Origin: Commensalibacter melissae
GTDB taxonomy: Bacteria > Pseudomonadota > Alphaproteobacteria > Acetobacterales > Acetobacteraceae
DNA: 64,000 nucleotides
Assembly: GCF_009734185.1 (NCBI RefSeq)
Contig: NZ_CP046393.1
Span: 860,501 to 924,500, forward strand
Reading direction: 5' to 3'
The position numbers and the translations under genes are program-made. This document shows positions 38,442-50,420 of the stretch, piece by piece. Position 1 is the first letter of the stretch. The number at the start of each line of letters is the position of its first letter. Below the pieces are notes generated by a model. The model searched no databases and was not told the origin of the DNA. It saw only the letters and a list, made by a program, of their open reading frames with translations.

Positions 38442-40904
38442 ATGACAGAAAAGAAAATTGAATCCGAAATCTCTGAAAAAAAAGAGAAGGATGCCAATAA
38501 AGACCAAGAAATAAGGCAGCCCAATATTATGGCTGTTCTACCGTTAAGGGATATTGTTGTATTTCCATATATGATTGTACCTTTATTTGTAGGGCGAGAA
38601 AAATCGGTCTGCGCTTTAGAGGAAGTTACAAAAAATCATTCAAAAATATTGCTTGTTTCCCAAAAAGATGCTTCAGTTGAAGATCCTACGGAAAAGGATG
38701 TTTATTCATTTGGAACAATTGCAACTATTTTACAGTTGTTAAAATTACCTGATGGAACAGTCAAGGTATTGGTAGAGGGTATTCAACGTGCCAAGGTCAA
38801 GAAATTTATTGATCATGAAGCTTTTTTTGAGGCAGAGGTTGAGCTTATTGAAGAAACGGAGAATGATGACAAGGAGATTAATGTCTTAAAAAGAACAATG
38901 ACTAATCAGTTTGAGCAATATGTTAAACTGAACAAGTCGATCGCGCCTGAAGTTCTGGTAGCTGTCAATCAAATTGAAAATTCTTCCAAGGCTATAGATA
39001 CAATTACAAGCCATCTTAATCTTAAAGTTTCTGAAAAACAGGAAATACTTGAAACGGTTGATTTGAAAAAACGCTTGGAAAAACTTCTTGAACATTTGGA
39101 AACAGAAGTTGGAGTATTGCAAGTTGAAAAGCGTATACGAAACCGTGTTAAAAAACAGATGGAGAAGACACAGCGCGAATATTATTTGAATGAGCAGTTA
39201 AAGGCTATTCAAAAAGAATTGGGCGAGGGCGAAGACGGCAAAGATGAGTTGACAGAATTAGAAGACAAGATAAAAAAACTTCGCTTAACCAAGGAAGCTC
39301 GTGACAAGGCATTATCTGATCTTAAAAAATTACGCGGGATGAGTCCGATGTCTGCAGAGGCAACCGTTGTGCGTAATTATTTAGACTGGATTGTAGGTTT
39401 GCCTTGGAAAAAACGTTCCAAAATTTCCAAGAATCTAAAAAAAGCGGAGGAAATTTTAAACCACGATCATTATGGACTGGAAAAGGTTAAGGAAAGAATT
39501 CTTGAATATCTTGCTGTTCAAATCCGCTCTTCTAAACTTAAAGGTCCAATTTTATGCCTTGTTGGACCGCCAGGTGTTGGTAAAACATCCCTTGCCCGTT
39601 CTATAGCCAAGGCAACGGGACGTGAATATGTTCGCATGTCCTTGGGGGGTGTACGCGATGAAGCCGAGATTCGTGGACATCGTCGAACATATATTGGTGC
39701 AATGCCCGGTAAAATTATTCAGGGAATGAAAAAGGCTGGGACTTCTAATCCTTTATTCTTACTGGACGAAATTGATAAACTTGGAGCAGACTGGCGCGGA
39801 GATCCAGCTTCCGCTCTTTTGGAAGTTCTTGATCCTGAACAGAATTCCACGTTTGTAGATCATTATCTAGAAGTCGATTATGATCTTTCTGATGTGATGT
39901 TCATTACAACGGCAAATAGTTTCAATATGCCACAACCTTTATTGGATCGTATGGAAATTATCCGCATTGCCGGTTATACAGAAGATGAGAAGGTTCAGAT
40001 CGCCCGTCAGCATTTGATCAAGAAGGAGGGGGAATCTCACAGTCTTAAACCTACAGAATGGTCGATTGATGATGAGGTATTGCGTGAACTTGTCCGCACA
40101 TATACCCGTGAGGCAGGTGTACGTAATCTTGAACGAGAGATAGCGAAAATTGCTCGTAAAATTGTCAAGAAGATCGTTTCTGGAGAATGTGACCATGTAA
40201 AGATCACGTTGGATAATCTGGAGGATTATGTCGGGGTTAAACGGTATTTTTATGGTGAAAGTGAAGAACGCGATATTATAGGTGTCGTAACTGGACTTGC
40301 GTGGACAGAAGTAGGTGGTGACATTCTTCATATAGAAAGTGTCATGGTTCCAGGCAAGGGGCATATAAAGATAACCGGGAAGCTTGGCGAGGTAATGCAG
40401 GAAAGTGTATCTGCAGCCTTATCTTATGTAAAAAGTCGAGCTTTACAATTTGGAATACATCCTGACTTGTTTGAAAAGCATGATATACATGTTCATGTTC
40501 CTGAGGGTGCAACCCCAAAGGATGGACCATCTGCTGGTGTTGCGATGGCAACCAGTATTGTCAGCATTATGACAGGTATTCCTGTTCGTAAGGATATAGC
40601 CATGACAGGGGAAATCACTTTGCGGGGCAGGGTTTTACCTATAGGCGGTCTTAAGGAAAAATTGCTTGCTGCATTGCGTGCAGGAGTTAAGAAAGTTTTC
40701 ATTCCTCAAGAAAATGAAAGGGATTTGGTGGAAATACCCGATAATGTCAAATCAAATCTGACAATTGTTCCGGTTAAAATGGTAGATGATGTTATTCATC
40801 AAGCATTGATTAGACCCTACGAATCTATTGAGCTAGAGGAAACCTCTACACCAGTAATTGCGAAAAAAAGTAATGTTTCATCAAAAAAACAGCTGGCACA
40901 TTAA
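38442..40904 (+). CDS. lon: ATP-dependent protease La (Lon)
   Basis: Lon degrades damaged and regulatory proteins in the cytoplasm. The 820-residue protein has the N-terminal substrate-binding domain (starting with [22 protein letters not shown]), an AAA+ module with Walker [15 protein letters not shown] and Walker [11 protein letters not shown], and the C-terminal protease domain with catalytic S697 (PKDGPSAG) and K740 ([11 protein letters not shown]). It is a full-length LonA. A very strong Shine-Dalgarno precedes the ATG. An unconserved polar segment opens the protein (about 1-27). It lies between clpX and hupB, the usual alphaproteobacterial order. Confidence 0.97.
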   Translation: MTEKKIESEISEKKEKDANKDQEIRQPNIMAVLPLRDIVVFPYMIVPLFVGREKSVCALEEVTKNHSKILLVSQKDASVEDPTEKDVYSFGTIATILQLLKLPDGTVKVLVEGIQRAKVKKFIDHEAFFEAEVELIEETENDDKEINVLKRTMTNQFEQYVKLNKSIAPEVLVAVNQIENSSKAIDTITSHLNLKVSEKQEILETVDLKKRLEKLLEHLETEVGVLQVEKRIRNRVKKQMEKTQREYYLNEQLKAIQKELGEGEDGKDELTELEDKIKKLRLTKEARDKALSDLKKLRGMSPMSAEATVVRNYLDWIVGLPWKKRSKISKNLKKAEEILNHDHYGLEKVKERILEYLAVQIRSSKLKGPILCLVGPPGVGKTSLARSIAKATGREYVRMSLGGVRDEAEIRGHRRTYIGAMPGKIIQGMKKAGTSNPLFLLDEIDKLGADWRGDPASALLEVLDPEQNSTFVDHYLEVDYDLSDVMFITTANSFNMPQPLLDRMEIIRIAGYTEDEKVQIARQHLIKKEGESHSLKPTEWSIDDEVLRELVRTYTREAGVRNLEREIAKIARKIVKKIVSGECDHVKITLDNLEDYVGVKRYFYGESEERDIIGVVTGLAWTEVGGDILHIESVMVPGKGHIKITGKLGEVMQESVSAALSYVKSRALQFGIHPDLFEKHDIHVHVPEGATPKDGPSAGVAMATSIVSIMTGIPVRKDIAMTGEITLRGRVLPIGGLKEKLLAALRAGVKKVFIPQENERDLVEIPDNVKSNLTIVPVKMVDDVIHQALIRPYESIELEETSTPVIAKKSNVSSKKQLAH

Positions 40905-40951
40905 ATAATGTGGTGATATTGCAACCAAAAATAGAATAAATGTATTAAAAT

Positions 40952-41003
40952 AACTATTGAAGTCCTTGAACGGTTGACGTTCTTGAAAAGTGCTTCAATA
41001 GTT
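40952..41003. repeat. Long-looped inverted repeat between lon and hupB
   Basis: AACTATTGAAG (40952-40962) and CTTCAATAGTT (40993-41003) are perfect 11-base arms 30 bases apart. Within the loop is TTGACG (40974-40979), a possible -35 for hupB, with ATAGTT (40998-41003) about 18 bases later as a weak -10. The arms would thus overlap the hupB promoter. It could be the lon transcript end or an operator. Confidence 0.5.
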
Positions 41004-41070
41004 TAAGATATGGATGTAATATCCATTAGCAGTTAAATTTAGTCTGTGATTATTATAGAAAGAAAAAAGA

Positions 41071-41358
41071 ATGGAAAAACCTCTAAATAAACAAGAACTT
41101 GTTGCCGCTGTTGCTGAAAAAACAGAATTGTCAAAAGCCAAATCAGGTGAGGTTATCGATGCAGTATTGAGTACTATTGAAGAAACACTTGCAAAAAAAC
41201 AAGAGGTTCGCCTTGTAGGTTTTGGCAGTTTCGTCACTGCTCATCGTAAAGCAGCCAAAGGGCGTAACCCACGTACAGGTGAAGAAATCAAGATTCCAGC
41301 ATCTACTTCAGTACGTTTTAAACCTGGTAAATTGTTAAAAGAAGCTGTTAGTAAATAA
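41071..41358 (+). CDS. hupB: DNA-binding protein HU
   Basis: The 95-residue histone-like protein has the HU fold: helical N-terminus NKQELVAAVAEKTELSKAKSG and beta-arm GFGSFVTAHRKAAKGRNPRTGEEIKIPASTSVRFKPGK. The Pro in KIPAS is the intercalating residue position. HU bends and compacts DNA as a dimer. The location after lon is the conserved alphaproteobacterial place for hupB, and two tRNA genes follow. Confidence 0.96.
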   Translation: MEKPLNKQELVAAVAEKTELSKAKSGEVIDAVLSTIEETLAKKQEVRLVGFGSFVTAHRKAAKGRNPRTGEEIKIPASTSVRFKPGKLLKEAVSK

Positions 41359-41446
41359 TTTTAAAAAAAGTTCATTTTTTTTGAAAAAATAACTGGACAA
41401 CACAACGGCTTCAGTGTTAAGAAGTCGTTGTTCCGGTAAACGGAGC

Positions 41447-41522
41447 GGGCGATTAGCTCAGTTGGTAGAGCATCTCGTTTACACCGAGAGGGTCGGCAGT
41501 TCGAGCCTGTCATCGCCCACCA
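41447..41522 (+). tRNA. tRNA-Val (anticodon UAC)
   Basis: Acceptor GGGCGAT/ATCGCCC, D arm GCTC/GAGC, anticodon stem TCTCG/CGAGA with loop TTTACAC, and T arm GGCAG-TTCGAGC-CTGTC. The anticodon TAC is central in the loop. The discriminator A and the CCA end (41520-41522) are encoded. Confidence 0.96.
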
Positions 41523-41593
41523 TAAATTAATATTTTGTTAGATATTAATATTGACAAAATATTAAAGAGCTTTTAGAAAGCTTCATGTAATGC

Positions 41594-41671
<78 letters not shown>

Positions 41672-41878
41672 TTTAATTTATAGTATAATGGCGCAATAAT
41701 AGAAAATCACTAAAATTTTCATCAAAATAATTTGTTCCATCAAATTTATTAAAATAATCAATAAAAATCAATATATTTAATATTAACAGTGTAATTCTTT
41801 TTTTTCTTTGATATAAAGAATTGAGTTCATTTTTGATAAATGATTTAATTTTCTATAAAAAATTAAAGAGTATTAGCC
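41672..41878. other. AT-rich region upstream of the nuo operon
   Basis: No gene is seen in these 207 bases. They must hold the main promoter of the nuo operon, but no clear -35/-10 pair stands out from the AT-rich background. AATTCTTT (41793-41800) and AAAGAATT (41815-41822) form a perfect short inverted repeat. Confidence 0.45.
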
Positions 41879-42244
41879 ATGCAGGCAATTTTAAACAGTT
41901 ATTTACCCGTGTTAATATTTGGGATTATTTCTTTAATAATTGCGGTTGCAATGTTGGGTGCGGCATTATTTTGTGCAAAACAAAAACCATATGCTGAAAA
42001 GATAACGCCTTATGAGTGCGGATTTCCGGCATTTGAAAATGCACGTCATATGTTTGACGTGCGCTATTATTTGGTGGGAATATTATTCACGATATTTGAT
42101 CTGGAAATGGTGTTTCTGTTTCCATGGGCTTTGACCCTGTCTAAAACTGGCATGTTCGGTTTTTTCTCTATGGTTGTATTTCTTTTAGTCCTGACCATAG
42201 GTTTCACGTATGAATGGTGCAAAGGTGCACTGGAATGGGATTGA
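41879..42244 (+). CDS. nuoA: NADH-quinone oxidoreductase subunit A
   Basis: NuoA is a small membrane subunit of complex I that helps form the quinone chamber junction. The 121-residue protein has three transmembrane segments and the family motif KITPYECGFPAFENARHMFDVRYYLVGILFTIFDLEMVFLFPW, with the conserved Cys of YECG and the acidic FDLE. It is the first gene of the operon, 39 bases upstream of nuoB. Confidence 0.96.
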   Translation: MQAILNSYLPVLIFGIISLIIAVAMLGAALFCAKQKPYAEKITPYECGFPAFENARHMFDVRYYLVGILFTIFDLEMVFLFPWALTLSKTGMFGFFSMVVFLLVLTIGFTYEWCKGALEWD

Positions 42245-42282
42245 GTAAAAATTATTCCATTGTCGGTTAAAACGAGTAGATA

Positions 42283-42858
42283 ATGAATATAAAAATAACA
42301 AATAAATCTGATCCTGATCAGGTTTACTGGAATCAAGAAACGTTACCTCCTGGATCTGAACAGGATGCAGTTATTAAAGGAATAACGGGGGCAATTTCAA
42401 ATAAAGGTTTTGTTGTTGCCAAGCTTGACCAATTAATCAATTGGGGAAGAACTGGCAGTCTTTGGCCAATGACATTTGGGTTGGCTTGTTGTGCTGTTGA
42501 AATGATTCATGCCTATATGCCACGTTATGATTTGGATCGTATGGGGGTTGTTCCAATGGGATCGCCCAGACAGGCAGATGTCATGCTTGTGGCTGGTACG
42601 GTAACGAATAAAATGGCACCTGCTTTACGTCGATTATATGACCAGATGTCAGAACCAAGATGGGTTCTTTCAATGGGATCCTGTGCAAATGGTGGGGGAT
42701 ATTATCATTATTCCTATTCAGTCGTAAGGGGATGTGATCGTATTGTTCCTGTAGATGTTTATGTACCCGGGTGTCCGCCAACCGCTGAGGCATTGATTTA
42801 TGGTATTATGTTGTTGAAAAAGAAAATCAAGCGTACAGGGACAATTCTTCGTGGTTAA
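42283..42858 (+). CDS. nuoB: NADH-quinone oxidoreductase subunit B
   Basis: NuoB holds the terminal [4Fe-4S] cluster N2, which hands electrons to ubiquinone. The 191-residue protein keeps the ligand motifs [22 protein letters not shown] and [11 protein letters not shown]. Its first ~30 residues are variable. It overlaps the proposed nuoC GTG start by eight bases, which suggests translational coupling. Confidence 0.97.
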   Translation: MNIKITNKSDPDQVYWNQETLPPGSEQDAVIKGITGAISNKGFVVAKLDQLINWGRTGSLWPMTFGLACCAVEMIHAYMPRYDLDRMGVVPMGSPRQADVMLVAGTVTNKMAPALRRLYDQMSEPRWVLSMGSCANGGGYYHYSYSVVRGCDRIVPVDVYVPGCPPTAEALIYGIMLLKKKIKRTGTILRG

Positions 42859-43519
42859 TTTTACAGAAAATTCAAAAAAAAGAACTTTAAATCAAAAAGC
42901 AAATTTGCAGGCGATTGGCATGATGCTCATGTCTTCGTCAAATGGCGTTGTCAAGGCTGAGTTTGATCACGATGAATTAATCATATTGGTTAAACTCAAC
43001 TGTTTGATTGATGTGTTAATTCTGCTTAAAAATCATCCCATTTGCAAATTCGAACAATTGATGGATTTGTGCGGTGTTGATTATCCCTACCGTCAAAAAA
43101 GATTTGATGTTGTCTATAATCTTTTATCTGTAACATTGAATCAGCGTATTCGTATCATTGTTCATACAGATGAAAAAGAACCGGTTCCCTCCGTTCATCA
43201 TTTATGGAAAAATGCAACGTGGTGGGAACGTGAATGTTATGACATGTTCGGTGTATTATTTTCCGGACAGCCTGATTTGAGGCGCATTTTGACGGATTAC
43301 GGATTTGATGGACATCCTTTGCGAAAGGATTTCCCTGTTACAGGATATGTAGAAGTTAGATATGATGCTGATCAAAATAAAGTAATTTATGAACCGGTCC
43401 ATTTGACACAGGAGATGCGGGACTTTGATTTTGACTCACCCTGGGAAGGTATTGTAACACTTCCTGGTGACGAAAAGATTCATGAGAAGCGTCAAAATAT
43501 TAAACCGTATTCTATATAG
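42851..43519 (+). CDS. nuoC: NADH-quinone oxidoreductase subunit C
   Basis: NuoC is a hydrophilic structural subunit of the peripheral arm of complex I. The 222-residue protein has the signature motifs [61 protein letters not shown] and GYVEVRYD. The start is taken as a GTG overlapping the end of nuoB; internal ATGs near residues 24-27 are possible starts too. It is not fused to NuoD, unlike the enterobacterial NuoCD. Confidence 0.95.
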   Translation: MVNFTENSKKRTLNQKANLQAIGMMLMSSSNGVVKAEFDHDELIILVKLNCLIDVLILLKNHPICKFEQLMDLCGVDYPYRQKRFDVVYNLLSVTLNQRIRIIVHTDEKEPVPSVHHLWKNATWWERECYDMFGVLFSGQPDLRRILTDYGFDGHPLRKDFPVTGYVEVRYDADQNKVIYEPVHLTQEMRDFDFDSPWEGIVTLPGDEKIHEKRQNIKPYSI

Positions 43520-43540
43520 GATTAAACGGTAAAAGGATAT

Positions 43541-44794
43541 TTGATGAGTGAAATTATACAAGAAGGGGTAACCGATAAAACATCACAGGTGAAATCTGAA
43601 ATTTCTCAGAATATATCTCATGTTTTATCAGGTGATACGCACACGATTAATTTTGGTCCACAACATCCTTCTGCTCATGGTGTGTTGCGTGTTGTAATGG
43701 AGTTAGAGGGTGAGGTTGTTAAAAGGGCAACTCCGCATATTGGTTTATTACATCGTGGAACAGAAAAATTACTGGAGCACAAGGCTTATCATAAGGGACT
43801 GCCTTATTTTGATCGTTTGGATTATGCCTCTCCAATGAGCGAGGAACATGCCTATGTTCTTGCTACAGAAAAATTGTTGGGGATTGATGTTCCTGATCGT
43901 GCAAAATGGATAAGAGTTCTGTTTGCTGAAATAACCCGTATATTAAATCATTTACTGAACGTGACTGCCATGGGTCTCGATTGTGGAGCGATGACACCTG
44001 CATTGTGGGCTTATGAAGAGCGCGAAAAATTAATGGAATTTTATGAAGGTGTGTCTGGAGCCCGCTTTCATGCGAATTATTTTAGACATGGGGGTGTGGC
44101 TAAGGATATGCCCGCAGGTATGGAAGAGAAAATTGGAAAATGGGTTAAAGATTTTCCTAAATTAATTGACGATATTGAAGGGTTGTTAACAGAAAACCGT
44201 ATCTGGAAACAGCGAACTGTTGGGATTGGAATCTGTACAACTGAAGATGCATTGTCATGGGGATTTTCTGGTCCATGTTTGCGAGCATCGGGAGTTGCAT
44301 GGGATTTGCGACGATCCCAACCCTATGATAATTATGATAAAGTTGATTTTAAAATTCCCGTTGCTCGGCAAGGGGATTGTTATGATCGGTATTTGATTCG
44401 TGTTGTTGAAATGCGCGAGAGCGCCAAAATAATTGAGCAATGCTTAAGCAAGATAAAACCTGGTCCAATTAAGACTGAAGATAATAAAATCTCACCTCCA
44501 AAACGCAAAGATATGAAACATTCAATGGAGGCATTGATTCATCATTTTAAACTATATAGTGAAGGATTTCATGTTCCTGCAGGCACAACCTATACCGCTG
44601 TTGAAAGTCCAAAAGGTGAATTTGGGGTATATCTTGTGGCGGATGGCGGAAGCAAACCTTATCGTTGTAAAATACGTCCGACAGGTTTTTCGCATCTTCA
44701 AGCATTAGATGAATTATCCCATCGATATATGTTGGCTGACATGGTTGCAATTATTGGTTCGTTGGATTTGGTTTTTGGTGAAGTGGATAGATAG
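43541..44794 (+). CDS. nuoD: NADH-quinone oxidoreductase subunit D
   Basis: NuoD is the 49-kDa subunit of complex I and forms the ubiquinone head-group site with NuoB. The 417-residue protein has [53 protein letters not shown], and the C-terminal [39 protein letters not shown] ending. About 30 N-terminal residues are variable. The conserved quinone-site His and Tyr positions lie in the stretches quoted. Confidence 0.97.
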   Translation: MMSEIIQEGVTDKTSQVKSEISQNISHVLSGDTHTINFGPQHPSAHGVLRVVMELEGEVVKRATPHIGLLHRGTEKLLEHKAYHKGLPYFDRLDYASPMSEEHAYVLATEKLLGIDVPDRAKWIRVLFAEITRILNHLLNVTAMGLDCGAMTPALWAYEEREKLMEFYEGVSGARFHANYFRHGGVAKDMPAGMEEKIGKWVKDFPKLIDDIEGLLTENRIWKQRTVGIGICTTEDALSWGFSGPCLRASGVAWDLRRSQPYDNYDKVDFKIPVARQGDCYDRYLIRVVEMRESAKIIEQCLSKIKPGPIKTEDNKISPPKRKDMKHSMEALIHHFKLYSEGFHVPAGTTYTAVESPKGEFGVYLVADGGSKPYRCKIRPTGFSHLQALDELSHRYMLADMVAIIGSLDLVFGEVDR

Positions 44795-44800
44795 GGTGTA

Positions 44801-45436
44801 ATGTCAGAAAGTAAAATGAATATTGAGCCATCTGACTTCACTTTTGATAAAGAAAGTGAAATGCAGATAGAGAAGGTGCTTGCAAAATATCCGACAGGGA
44901 GAAAAGCAAGTGCTGTTATACCTTTATTATATATCGTTCAAGATCAGATGAAACGTTTGACCAAAAGTGCTTGGGTGTCAAAGGCGGCCATGGCTGCTGT
45001 TGCAAAACGTCTGGAAATTTCTCCTGTGAGGGTATTTGAAATTGCCACATTTTATACAATGTTTAACCTCGAACCCATAGGGCAATATCATTTGCAAGTT
45101 TGTGGAACAACACCATGCTGGTTGAGGGGATCGGATGAAGTGGTTGAAGCCTGTAAAAAAGCGACAGGCATCAGGGAATTTGGTCAAACCAGTGAAGATG
45201 GATTGTTCACGCTTTCCGAGGTTGAATGTTTGGGTGCCTGTGCAAATGCGCCTATTCTACAGGTTGATCATGATTATTATGAAGACATGAATGGTCCAAA
45301 AACCATTGAGTTAATTAATGCATTGAGAAGAGGGGAAAAACCGCCTCCAGGATCTGCATTAAATCGTTTGAATTCGGCTCCTTTGCGTCAAGATCATTCC
45401 TTATCAGATAATTCAAAGGCCAAAAAACGATGCTAG
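44801..45436 (+). CDS. nuoE: NADH-quinone oxidoreductase subunit E
   Basis: NuoE carries the [2Fe-2S] cluster N1a in the NADH-input module. The 211-residue thioredoxin-like protein has the ligand pairs [10 protein letters not shown] (C-x4-C) and [10 protein letters not shown] (C-x3-C). A polar tail of about 35 residues follows the core domain ([20 protein letters not shown]), as in several alphaproteobacteria. It overlaps nuoF by seven bases. Confidence 0.96.
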   Translation: MSESKMNIEPSDFTFDKESEMQIEKVLAKYPTGRKASAVIPLLYIVQDQMKRLTKSAWVSKAAMAAVAKRLEISPVRVFEIATFYTMFNLEPIGQYHLQVCGTTPCWLRGSDEVVEACKKATGIREFGQTSEDGLFTLSEVECLGACANAPILQVDHDYYEDMNGPKTIELINALRRGEKPPPGSALNRLNSAPLRQDHSLSDNSKAKKRC

Positions 45437-46752
45437 AATTTAAAGACCGTATTTATGTCAATTTGCATGGTCAGGATGACTGGAAATTGGCAGGTGCTCG
45501 TAAACGGGGTGATTGGGATAATACAAAGGCTATTTTATCTTTGGGACGTGAAAAAATCGTTAAAGAGGTAATTGATTCAGGGTTAAGGGGACGTGGTGGC
45601 GCAGGTTTCTCTACAGGTCTAAAATGGTCGTTTATGCCCAAAGGGGATGGTCCCTTACCTCATTATCTGGTAATTAATGGGGATGAATCAGAGCCTGGCA
45701 CTTGCAAGGACAGGGAAGTTTTACGTCATGAGCCTCATAAAATTGTTGAAGGTGCATTGCTTGCCTCTTTTGCGATAGGCGCGCATGTTGCCTACATATA
45801 TATTCGTGGTGAATATTACAATGAAGCCAACAGACTGCAAGTTGCCATTGACGAGGCATATGAAGCGGGATTGATCGGTAAAAATGCCTGTGGTAGTGGT
45901 TGGGATTTTGATTTTTATATTCATCGCGGTGCAGGCGCATATATTTGTGGTGAGGAAACAGCCCAGCTTGAAAGTCTTGAAGGCAAAAAGGGGCAGCCGC
46001 GTCTGAAGCCACCTTTCCCAGCGGGTAAGGGATTATATGGTTGTCCGACCACGATCAATAATGTTGAAAGCATTTCGGTAACCCCTACAATAATGCGTAG
46101 AGGAGCCGCTTGGTTTTCAAGTATAGGGCGTAAAAACAATACTGGTCCAAAACTAATGGCGATTTCGGGTCATATTCAAACCCCCTGTGTATTTGAAGAG
46201 GCATTGGGATTGCCCTTGAAGGAAATTATTGAACGTCATGGCGGGGGTGTACGTGGTGGATGGGATAACCTTTTAGCTGTTATTCCGGGTGGTACGTCAA
46301 TGCCCATGCTGAACAAGGAAGTGTGTGATACCGTTATAATGGATTTTGACGGTATGCGTGAAGTTGGATCCGGGTTGGGAACGGCTGGCATAGTTGTGAT
46401 GGATAAATCAACGGATCTTATTAGGGCGATTACACGTATTTCTCAGTTCTATAAACATGAAAGCTGTGGTCAGTGCACTCCATGTCGGGAAGGATCCAAT
46501 TGGGTGCTGAAGGTCATGAAGAGAATGACAGAGGGACGTGCAGAAATAGAAGAAATTGATATGTTGATGGATGTAACGAAACAGATTGAAAACACAACAA
46601 TCTGTGCAATGGGTATGTCTGTTGCCTGGCCTGTGCAAGCATTAATTCGTAATTTCCGTCCAATGATGGAACAAAGAATTATGGATTATAAGAAAACCCA
46701 TGGTGGTGCTGTTCAGGTCCAGGTGCCTGTTGGAACGCCGGTATTGGGATAG
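45430..46752 (+). CDS. nuoF: NADH-quinone oxidoreductase subunit F
   Basis: NuoF binds NADH and FMN and cluster N3, and so is the electron entry point of complex I. The 440-residue protein has the FMN/NADH site motifs [17 protein letters not shown] and [20 protein letters not shown], and the [4Fe-4S] ligand motif [13 protein letters not shown] followed by the fourth Cys in NTTICAMG. All expected key residues are present. The start overlaps the end of nuoE. Confidence 0.97.
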   Translation: MLEFKDRIYVNLHGQDDWKLAGARKRGDWDNTKAILSLGREKIVKEVIDSGLRGRGGAGFSTGLKWSFMPKGDGPLPHYLVINGDESEPGTCKDREVLRHEPHKIVEGALLASFAIGAHVAYIYIRGEYYNEANRLQVAIDEAYEAGLIGKNACGSGWDFDFYIHRGAGAYICGEETAQLESLEGKKGQPRLKPPFPAGKGLYGCPTTINNVESISVTPTIMRRGAAWFSSIGRKNNTGPKLMAISGHIQTPCVFEEALGLPLKEIIERHGGGVRGGWDNLLAVIPGGTSMPMLNKEVCDTVIMDFDGMREVGSGLGTAGIVVMDKSTDLIRAITRISQFYKHESCGQCTPCREGSNWVLKVMKRMTEGRAEIEEIDMLMDVTKQIENTTICAMGMSVAWPVQALIRNFRPMMEQRIMDYKKTHGGAVQVQVPVGTPVLG

Positions 46753-46761
46753 GAAGGAATT

Positions 46762-48825
46762 ATGGTAAAAGTTATCGTTGATGGTATTCCTGTGGATGTT
46801 CCCAATGGTTCTTCAGTATTACAGGCCTGTGAGGCAGCAGGAAAGGAAATCCCTCGTTTTTGTTATCATGAAAAACTTTCTGTGGCTGGAAACTGCAGAA
46901 TGTGTATGGTTGAGATAACCGGTTCTCGTAAACCTCTGGTTTCATCATGCTCACAGCCAGTAATGAATGGAATGCAGGTTTTGACTGACACAGAAATGGT
47001 CAGGGCAGCGCGTCGCAGTACAATGGAACTGTTATTAATCAATCATCCCTTGGATTGTCCTATTTGCGACCAAGGTGGTGAATGTGATTTACAGGACCAG
47101 GCAATAGGTTATGGACGTGAATGTTCGCGATTCAGGGATGAAAAAAGGGCAGTTACTGATAAGTATCTCGGACCGTTGGTTCGCACTGTCATGACACGTT
47201 GCATTCAATGTACACGTTGTATTCGTTTTATGAATGAAATCGCTGGTACGGCAGAACTTGGCGGAATCAACCGGGGTACCAATCTAGAAATCACCCCCTT
47301 TCTTGAAGAGGGTATTAATACAGAACTTTCCGGAAATCTTATTGATGTTTGCCCTGTTGGGGCTTTAACGGCCAAACCAACCGCGTTCCGTTACCGTTCG
47401 TGGGAACTGAAAAATACTGATTCAATAGATGTGATGGATTCTGTGGGAACGAATATAACTTTACAAGTGCGAGGAAGTGAGGTTTTGAGAATTCTCCCCC
47501 GTCAAAATGATGATGTTAATGAAAGTTGGCTTGCTGATAAGGGTCGTTTCTCTCTGGATGGTTTGAAACGGCGGCGTCTGGATCGACCATGGATAAGGAA
47601 AGAAGGCAAACTTGTCGAAACTTCGTGGAATGAGGTAGTCCAGGTTGTTTCCCAAAAATTAAAATCTACGAAAAAAGAGCGTATAGGCGTCATTGCAGGG
47701 GATTTATGTGATGCAGAAAGCATGTTCGCATTAAAAAATTTGATGAACGATCTTGGAGTCAGCAATTTAGATTGTCGTCAAGATGGGGCATATTACGATA
47801 CCTCTTATCGTGGGCATTATGTTTTCAATAGTACGATTGCAGGAATTGAGCAGGCTGATGCTTTATTGATGATAGGTGCTTTTCCACGTCAAGAAGCACC
47901 TGTGTTGAATGCCCGTATTCGTAAAAGATGGTTGTCTCTTACCGAACAATTCCCAATTGCATTTATAGGTGAACTTATTGATGATCCTACGTATAAAATT
48001 GAGAATTTAGGAGAGGATCCAACTTTAATTGATTCATTGTTACGAAATGAGCTTGCCTTTAACGAAATTTTGAATAATGCGAAACGCCCAATGATTATTA
48101 TTGGACATGGGGCATTGGTTCGTGAAGATGCAAAATTAATATTTGAAAAAACCTTGGCTTTGGCTCATAAAATTGGTGTGGTAACCGAAAATTGGAATGG
48201 ATTCAATGTCCTTCATCATGCAGCCGCTCGTGTTGCGGGTCTGGATATGGAATTTTATCCTAAATCGGATTCACAAGATGCACGCTCGATGGTTACGGGT
48301 GGCACAGATCTTTTGTGGTTGCTTGATGCAGATGAAATTGATCTTTCAAAATTGGCTGCTGATTGCTTTGTGATTTATCAGGGACATCATGGAGATCAGT
48401 CTGCCAAACGTGCTGATATTATTTTACCTGGAGCTGCTTATACAGAAAAATCAGGTACTTATGTTAATACGGAAGGCAGAATTCAGCAGGGTAACAGGGC
48501 GATTTTACCTCCTGGAAATGCCAAGGAAGATTGGAAAATTATTTCAGAAATTGCTCAATCAATGAATATTGATCTTCCTTATTCCAATTTATATGAGTTA
48601 AGAACTTGCCTGGCACAGTCCTATCCTGTATTTAAGGAAAAGGGAGTAGTTAGAAACCAGATGAGTTCTTCCATAAATATTTCAGAAAAAAACATTGAAA
48701 AACAATCTTTTAGGGCGATTATTTCAGATTATTTCTTAACGAATTCAATCAGTAGAGCCAGCCTCACAATGCATGAATGTTCAAAAACACGTGGTGCCAA
48801 TTCATCGGTAAAAGCTGCGGAGTGA
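46762..48825 (+). CDS. nuoG: NADH-quinone oxidoreductase subunit G
   Basis: NuoG is the large Fe-S subunit of complex I. The 687-residue protein has an N-terminal ferredoxin-like domain for N1b ([20 protein letters not shown], then SCSQPV), the His-Cys motif [19 protein letters not shown] for N5, and [11 protein letters not shown] with DVCPVGAL for N4. A molybdopterin-oxidoreductase-like C-terminal domain follows, lacking an N7-type motif. Length is usual for alphaproteobacteria. Confidence 0.97.
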   Translation: MVKVIVDGIPVDVPNGSSVLQACEAAGKEIPRFCYHEKLSVAGNCRMCMVEITGSRKPLVSSCSQPVMNGMQVLTDTEMVRAARRSTMELLLINHPLDCPICDQGGECDLQDQAIGYGRECSRFRDEKRAVTDKYLGPLVRTVMTRCIQCTRCIRFMNEIAGTAELGGINRGTNLEITPFLEEGINTELSGNLIDVCPVGALTAKPTAFRYRSWELKNTDSIDVMDSVGTNITLQVRGSEVLRILPRQNDDVNESWLADKGRFSLDGLKRRRLDRPWIRKEGKLVETSWNEVVQVVSQKLKSTKKERIGVIAGDLCDAESMFALKNLMNDLGVSNLDCRQDGAYYDTSYRGHYVFNSTIAGIEQADALLMIGAFPRQEAPVLNARIRKRWLSLTEQFPIAFIGELIDDPTYKIENLGEDPTLIDSLLRNELAFNEILNNAKRPMIIIGHGALVREDAKLIFEKTLALAHKIGVVTENWNGFNVLHHAAARVAGLDMEFYPKSDSQDARSMVTGGTDLLWLLDADEIDLSKLAADCFVIYQGHHGDQSAKRADIILPGAAYTEKSGTYVNTEGRIQQGNRAILPPGNAKEDWKIISEIAQSMNIDLPYSNLYELRTCLAQSYPVFKEKGVVRNQMSSSINISEKNIEKQSFRAIISDYFLTNSISRASLTMHECSKTRGANSSVKAAE

Positions 48826-48829
48826 TATC

Positions 48830-49855
48830 ATGGAGCATTTCTTTATTCATACATTACTCGGATCAGTTATCCTGATTATATTAAAAACACTGGCACTATT
48901 GGTTCCAGTGCTTGTCGGTGTCGCTTATCTGACTTGGTTGGAACGTAAGGTTTTGGCTGCAATTATGCTTCGTAAAGGTCCGAATGTTGTTGGTCCTTTC
49001 GGTTTGCTGCAACCCTTTGCCGATGCGGTTAAAATGATTTTTAAGGAAACGATCATTCCTGCCAAGGCAAATCGGGTCTTGTTTTTTGTCGCGCCAATTC
49101 TAGTCTTTACATTGTCCCTATTCGCATGGGCGGTAATTCCCGTGAATGATGGTTGGGCTGTTGCAAATCTTAATATTGGTATCCTTTACCTATTGGCGAT
49201 TTCCTCCTTGGGTGTTTACGGAACTTTGTTGGCCGGCTGGGCTTCGAATTCGAAATACTCTTTATTGGGAGCCATGCGTGCCACGGCACAGATGATATCA
49301 TATGAAGTCTCAATTGGACTTGTTATCGTTTCCGTACTGTTGCTTGTTGGTAGTGCAAATATGAACGATATTGTCCTGGCACAAAAACATGTTTGGTTTT
49401 TCCTGCCAATGTTTCCCATGTTCATTATTTTCTTTATTTCATGTTTAGCTGAAACCAATCGTCCACCTTTTGATTTTTCAGTTGGTGAAAGTGAATTGGT
49501 TGCAGGTTTTTTTGTGGAATATTCCTCAATGGCCTTCGGATTATTTTTTCTGGCTGAATATGGCAACATGATTTTGATGTCTGCAATTACCAGCATCATA
49601 TTTTTAGGTGGATGGTTGCCACCCTTTGATTGTGTGCCGTTTTCCTGGATACCTGCACCTTTCTGGATGATAATTAAAGTTTTATTTTGTCTATTCTGTT
49701 TTATATGGGTAAGAAGTGCGTTTCCAAGATACCGTTATGATCAGTTAATGCGATTAGGCTGGAAAATATTCTTACCCTTTTCATTAATATGGGTTGTGCT
49801 TACCGCTGCGTTTGTAATGGTAACCGGCGTAGGGATATATGGAGGAGCTGGTTAA
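48830..49855 (+). CDS. nuoH: NADH-quinone oxidoreductase subunit H
   Basis: NuoH is the membrane subunit that forms most of the quinone tunnel and links redox chemistry to the membrane arm. The 341-residue protein has about eight transmembrane helices, the motif [34 protein letters not shown], and the acidic loop region [26 protein letters not shown]. The stop codon overlaps the start of nuoI (TAATG). Confidence 0.97.
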   Translation: MEHFFIHTLLGSVILIILKTLALLVPVLVGVAYLTWLERKVLAAIMLRKGPNVVGPFGLLQPFADAVKMIFKETIIPAKANRVLFFVAPILVFTLSLFAWAVIPVNDGWAVANLNIGILYLLAISSLGVYGTLLAGWASNSKYSLLGAMRATAQMISYEVSIGLVIVSVLLLVGSANMNDIVLAQKHVWFFLPMFPMFIIFFISCLAETNRPPFDFSVGESELVAGFFVEYSSMAFGLFFLAEYGNMILMSAITSIIFLGGWLPPFDCVPFSWIPAPFWMIIKVLFCLFCFIWVRSAFPRYRYDQLMRLGWKIFLPFSLIWVVLTAAFVMVTGVGIYGGAG

Positions 49856-50343
49856 TGGGGTTTATTGATAGAACCGCACGGTCTTTTTTATTATCAGAAT
49901 TGTTGACTGGACTTGGAATAACACTACGTTATTTCTTCAAACCGAAGGCAACAATCAATTATCCTTATGAAAAAAGTCCTCTTTCACCACGGTTTAGAGG
50001 GGAGCATGCCTTGCGTCGTTATGCCAATGGAGAAGAGCGTTGCATTGCGTGCAAATTGTGTGAGGCAACGTGTCCGGCTGAAGCAATTACCATTGAGGCT
50101 GAAGAGCGGAATGATGGTTCGAGAAGAACTACCCGGTATGATATAGATATGACAAAATGCATCTATTGCGGGTTATGTCAGGAAGCATGTCCTGTTGACG
50201 CTATTGTTCAAGGACCCAATTACGAATTCGCCACTGAAACCCGGGAAGAGTTGATGTACGACAAAAGCAAATTATTGTCCAATGGGGATCAATGGGAAAG
50301 TGCCTTGGCATTGAGACTGGAGCAGGATGCTCCATATCGGTGA
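49855..50343 (+). CDS. nuoI: NADH-quinone oxidoreductase subunit I
   Basis: NuoI is a ferredoxin-like subunit with clusters N6a and N6b, passing electrons to NuoB. The 162-residue protein has two [4Fe-4S] motifs, [16 protein letters not shown] and [16 protein letters not shown], and the amphipathic N-terminal segment that lies on the membrane. The ATG at 49855 shares bases with the nuoH stop. A longer upstream reading lies inside nuoH and is rejected. Confidence 0.97.
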   Translation: MGFIDRTARSFLLSELLTGLGITLRYFFKPKATINYPYEKSPLSPRFRGEHALRRYANGEERCIACKLCEATCPAEAITIEAEERNDGSRRTTRYDIDMTKCIYCGLCQEACPVDAIVQGPNYEFATETREELMYDKSKLLSNGDQWESALALRLEQDAPYR

Positions 50344-50360
50344 GGCAGGAAACATTTAAA

Positions 50361-50420
50361 ATGAATAAATTAATTTATATATCGGGTCTTATAAAGATCT
50401 TTGATCAGGAATTAGGATAA
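50361..50420 (+). CDS. Possible 19-codon mini-ORF coupled to nuoJ
   Basis: Between nuoI and nuoJ an ATG at 50361 opens a 19-codon frame (MNKLIYISGLIKIFDQELG). Its TAA shares its last base with the nuoJ ATG (TAATG), the same coupling seen at nuoH/nuoI. An AGGA stands ten bases before its ATG. It may be a leader peptide that promotes nuoJ translation, or it may be chance. No homologue can be named. Confidence 0.3.
   Translation: MNKLIYISGLIKIFDQELG

Noticed and set aside
49789-49854. Upstream extension of nuoI
   Set aside because: These 22 codons fall inside the end of nuoH and look unlike NuoI. The ATG at 49855 gives the normal N-terminus.
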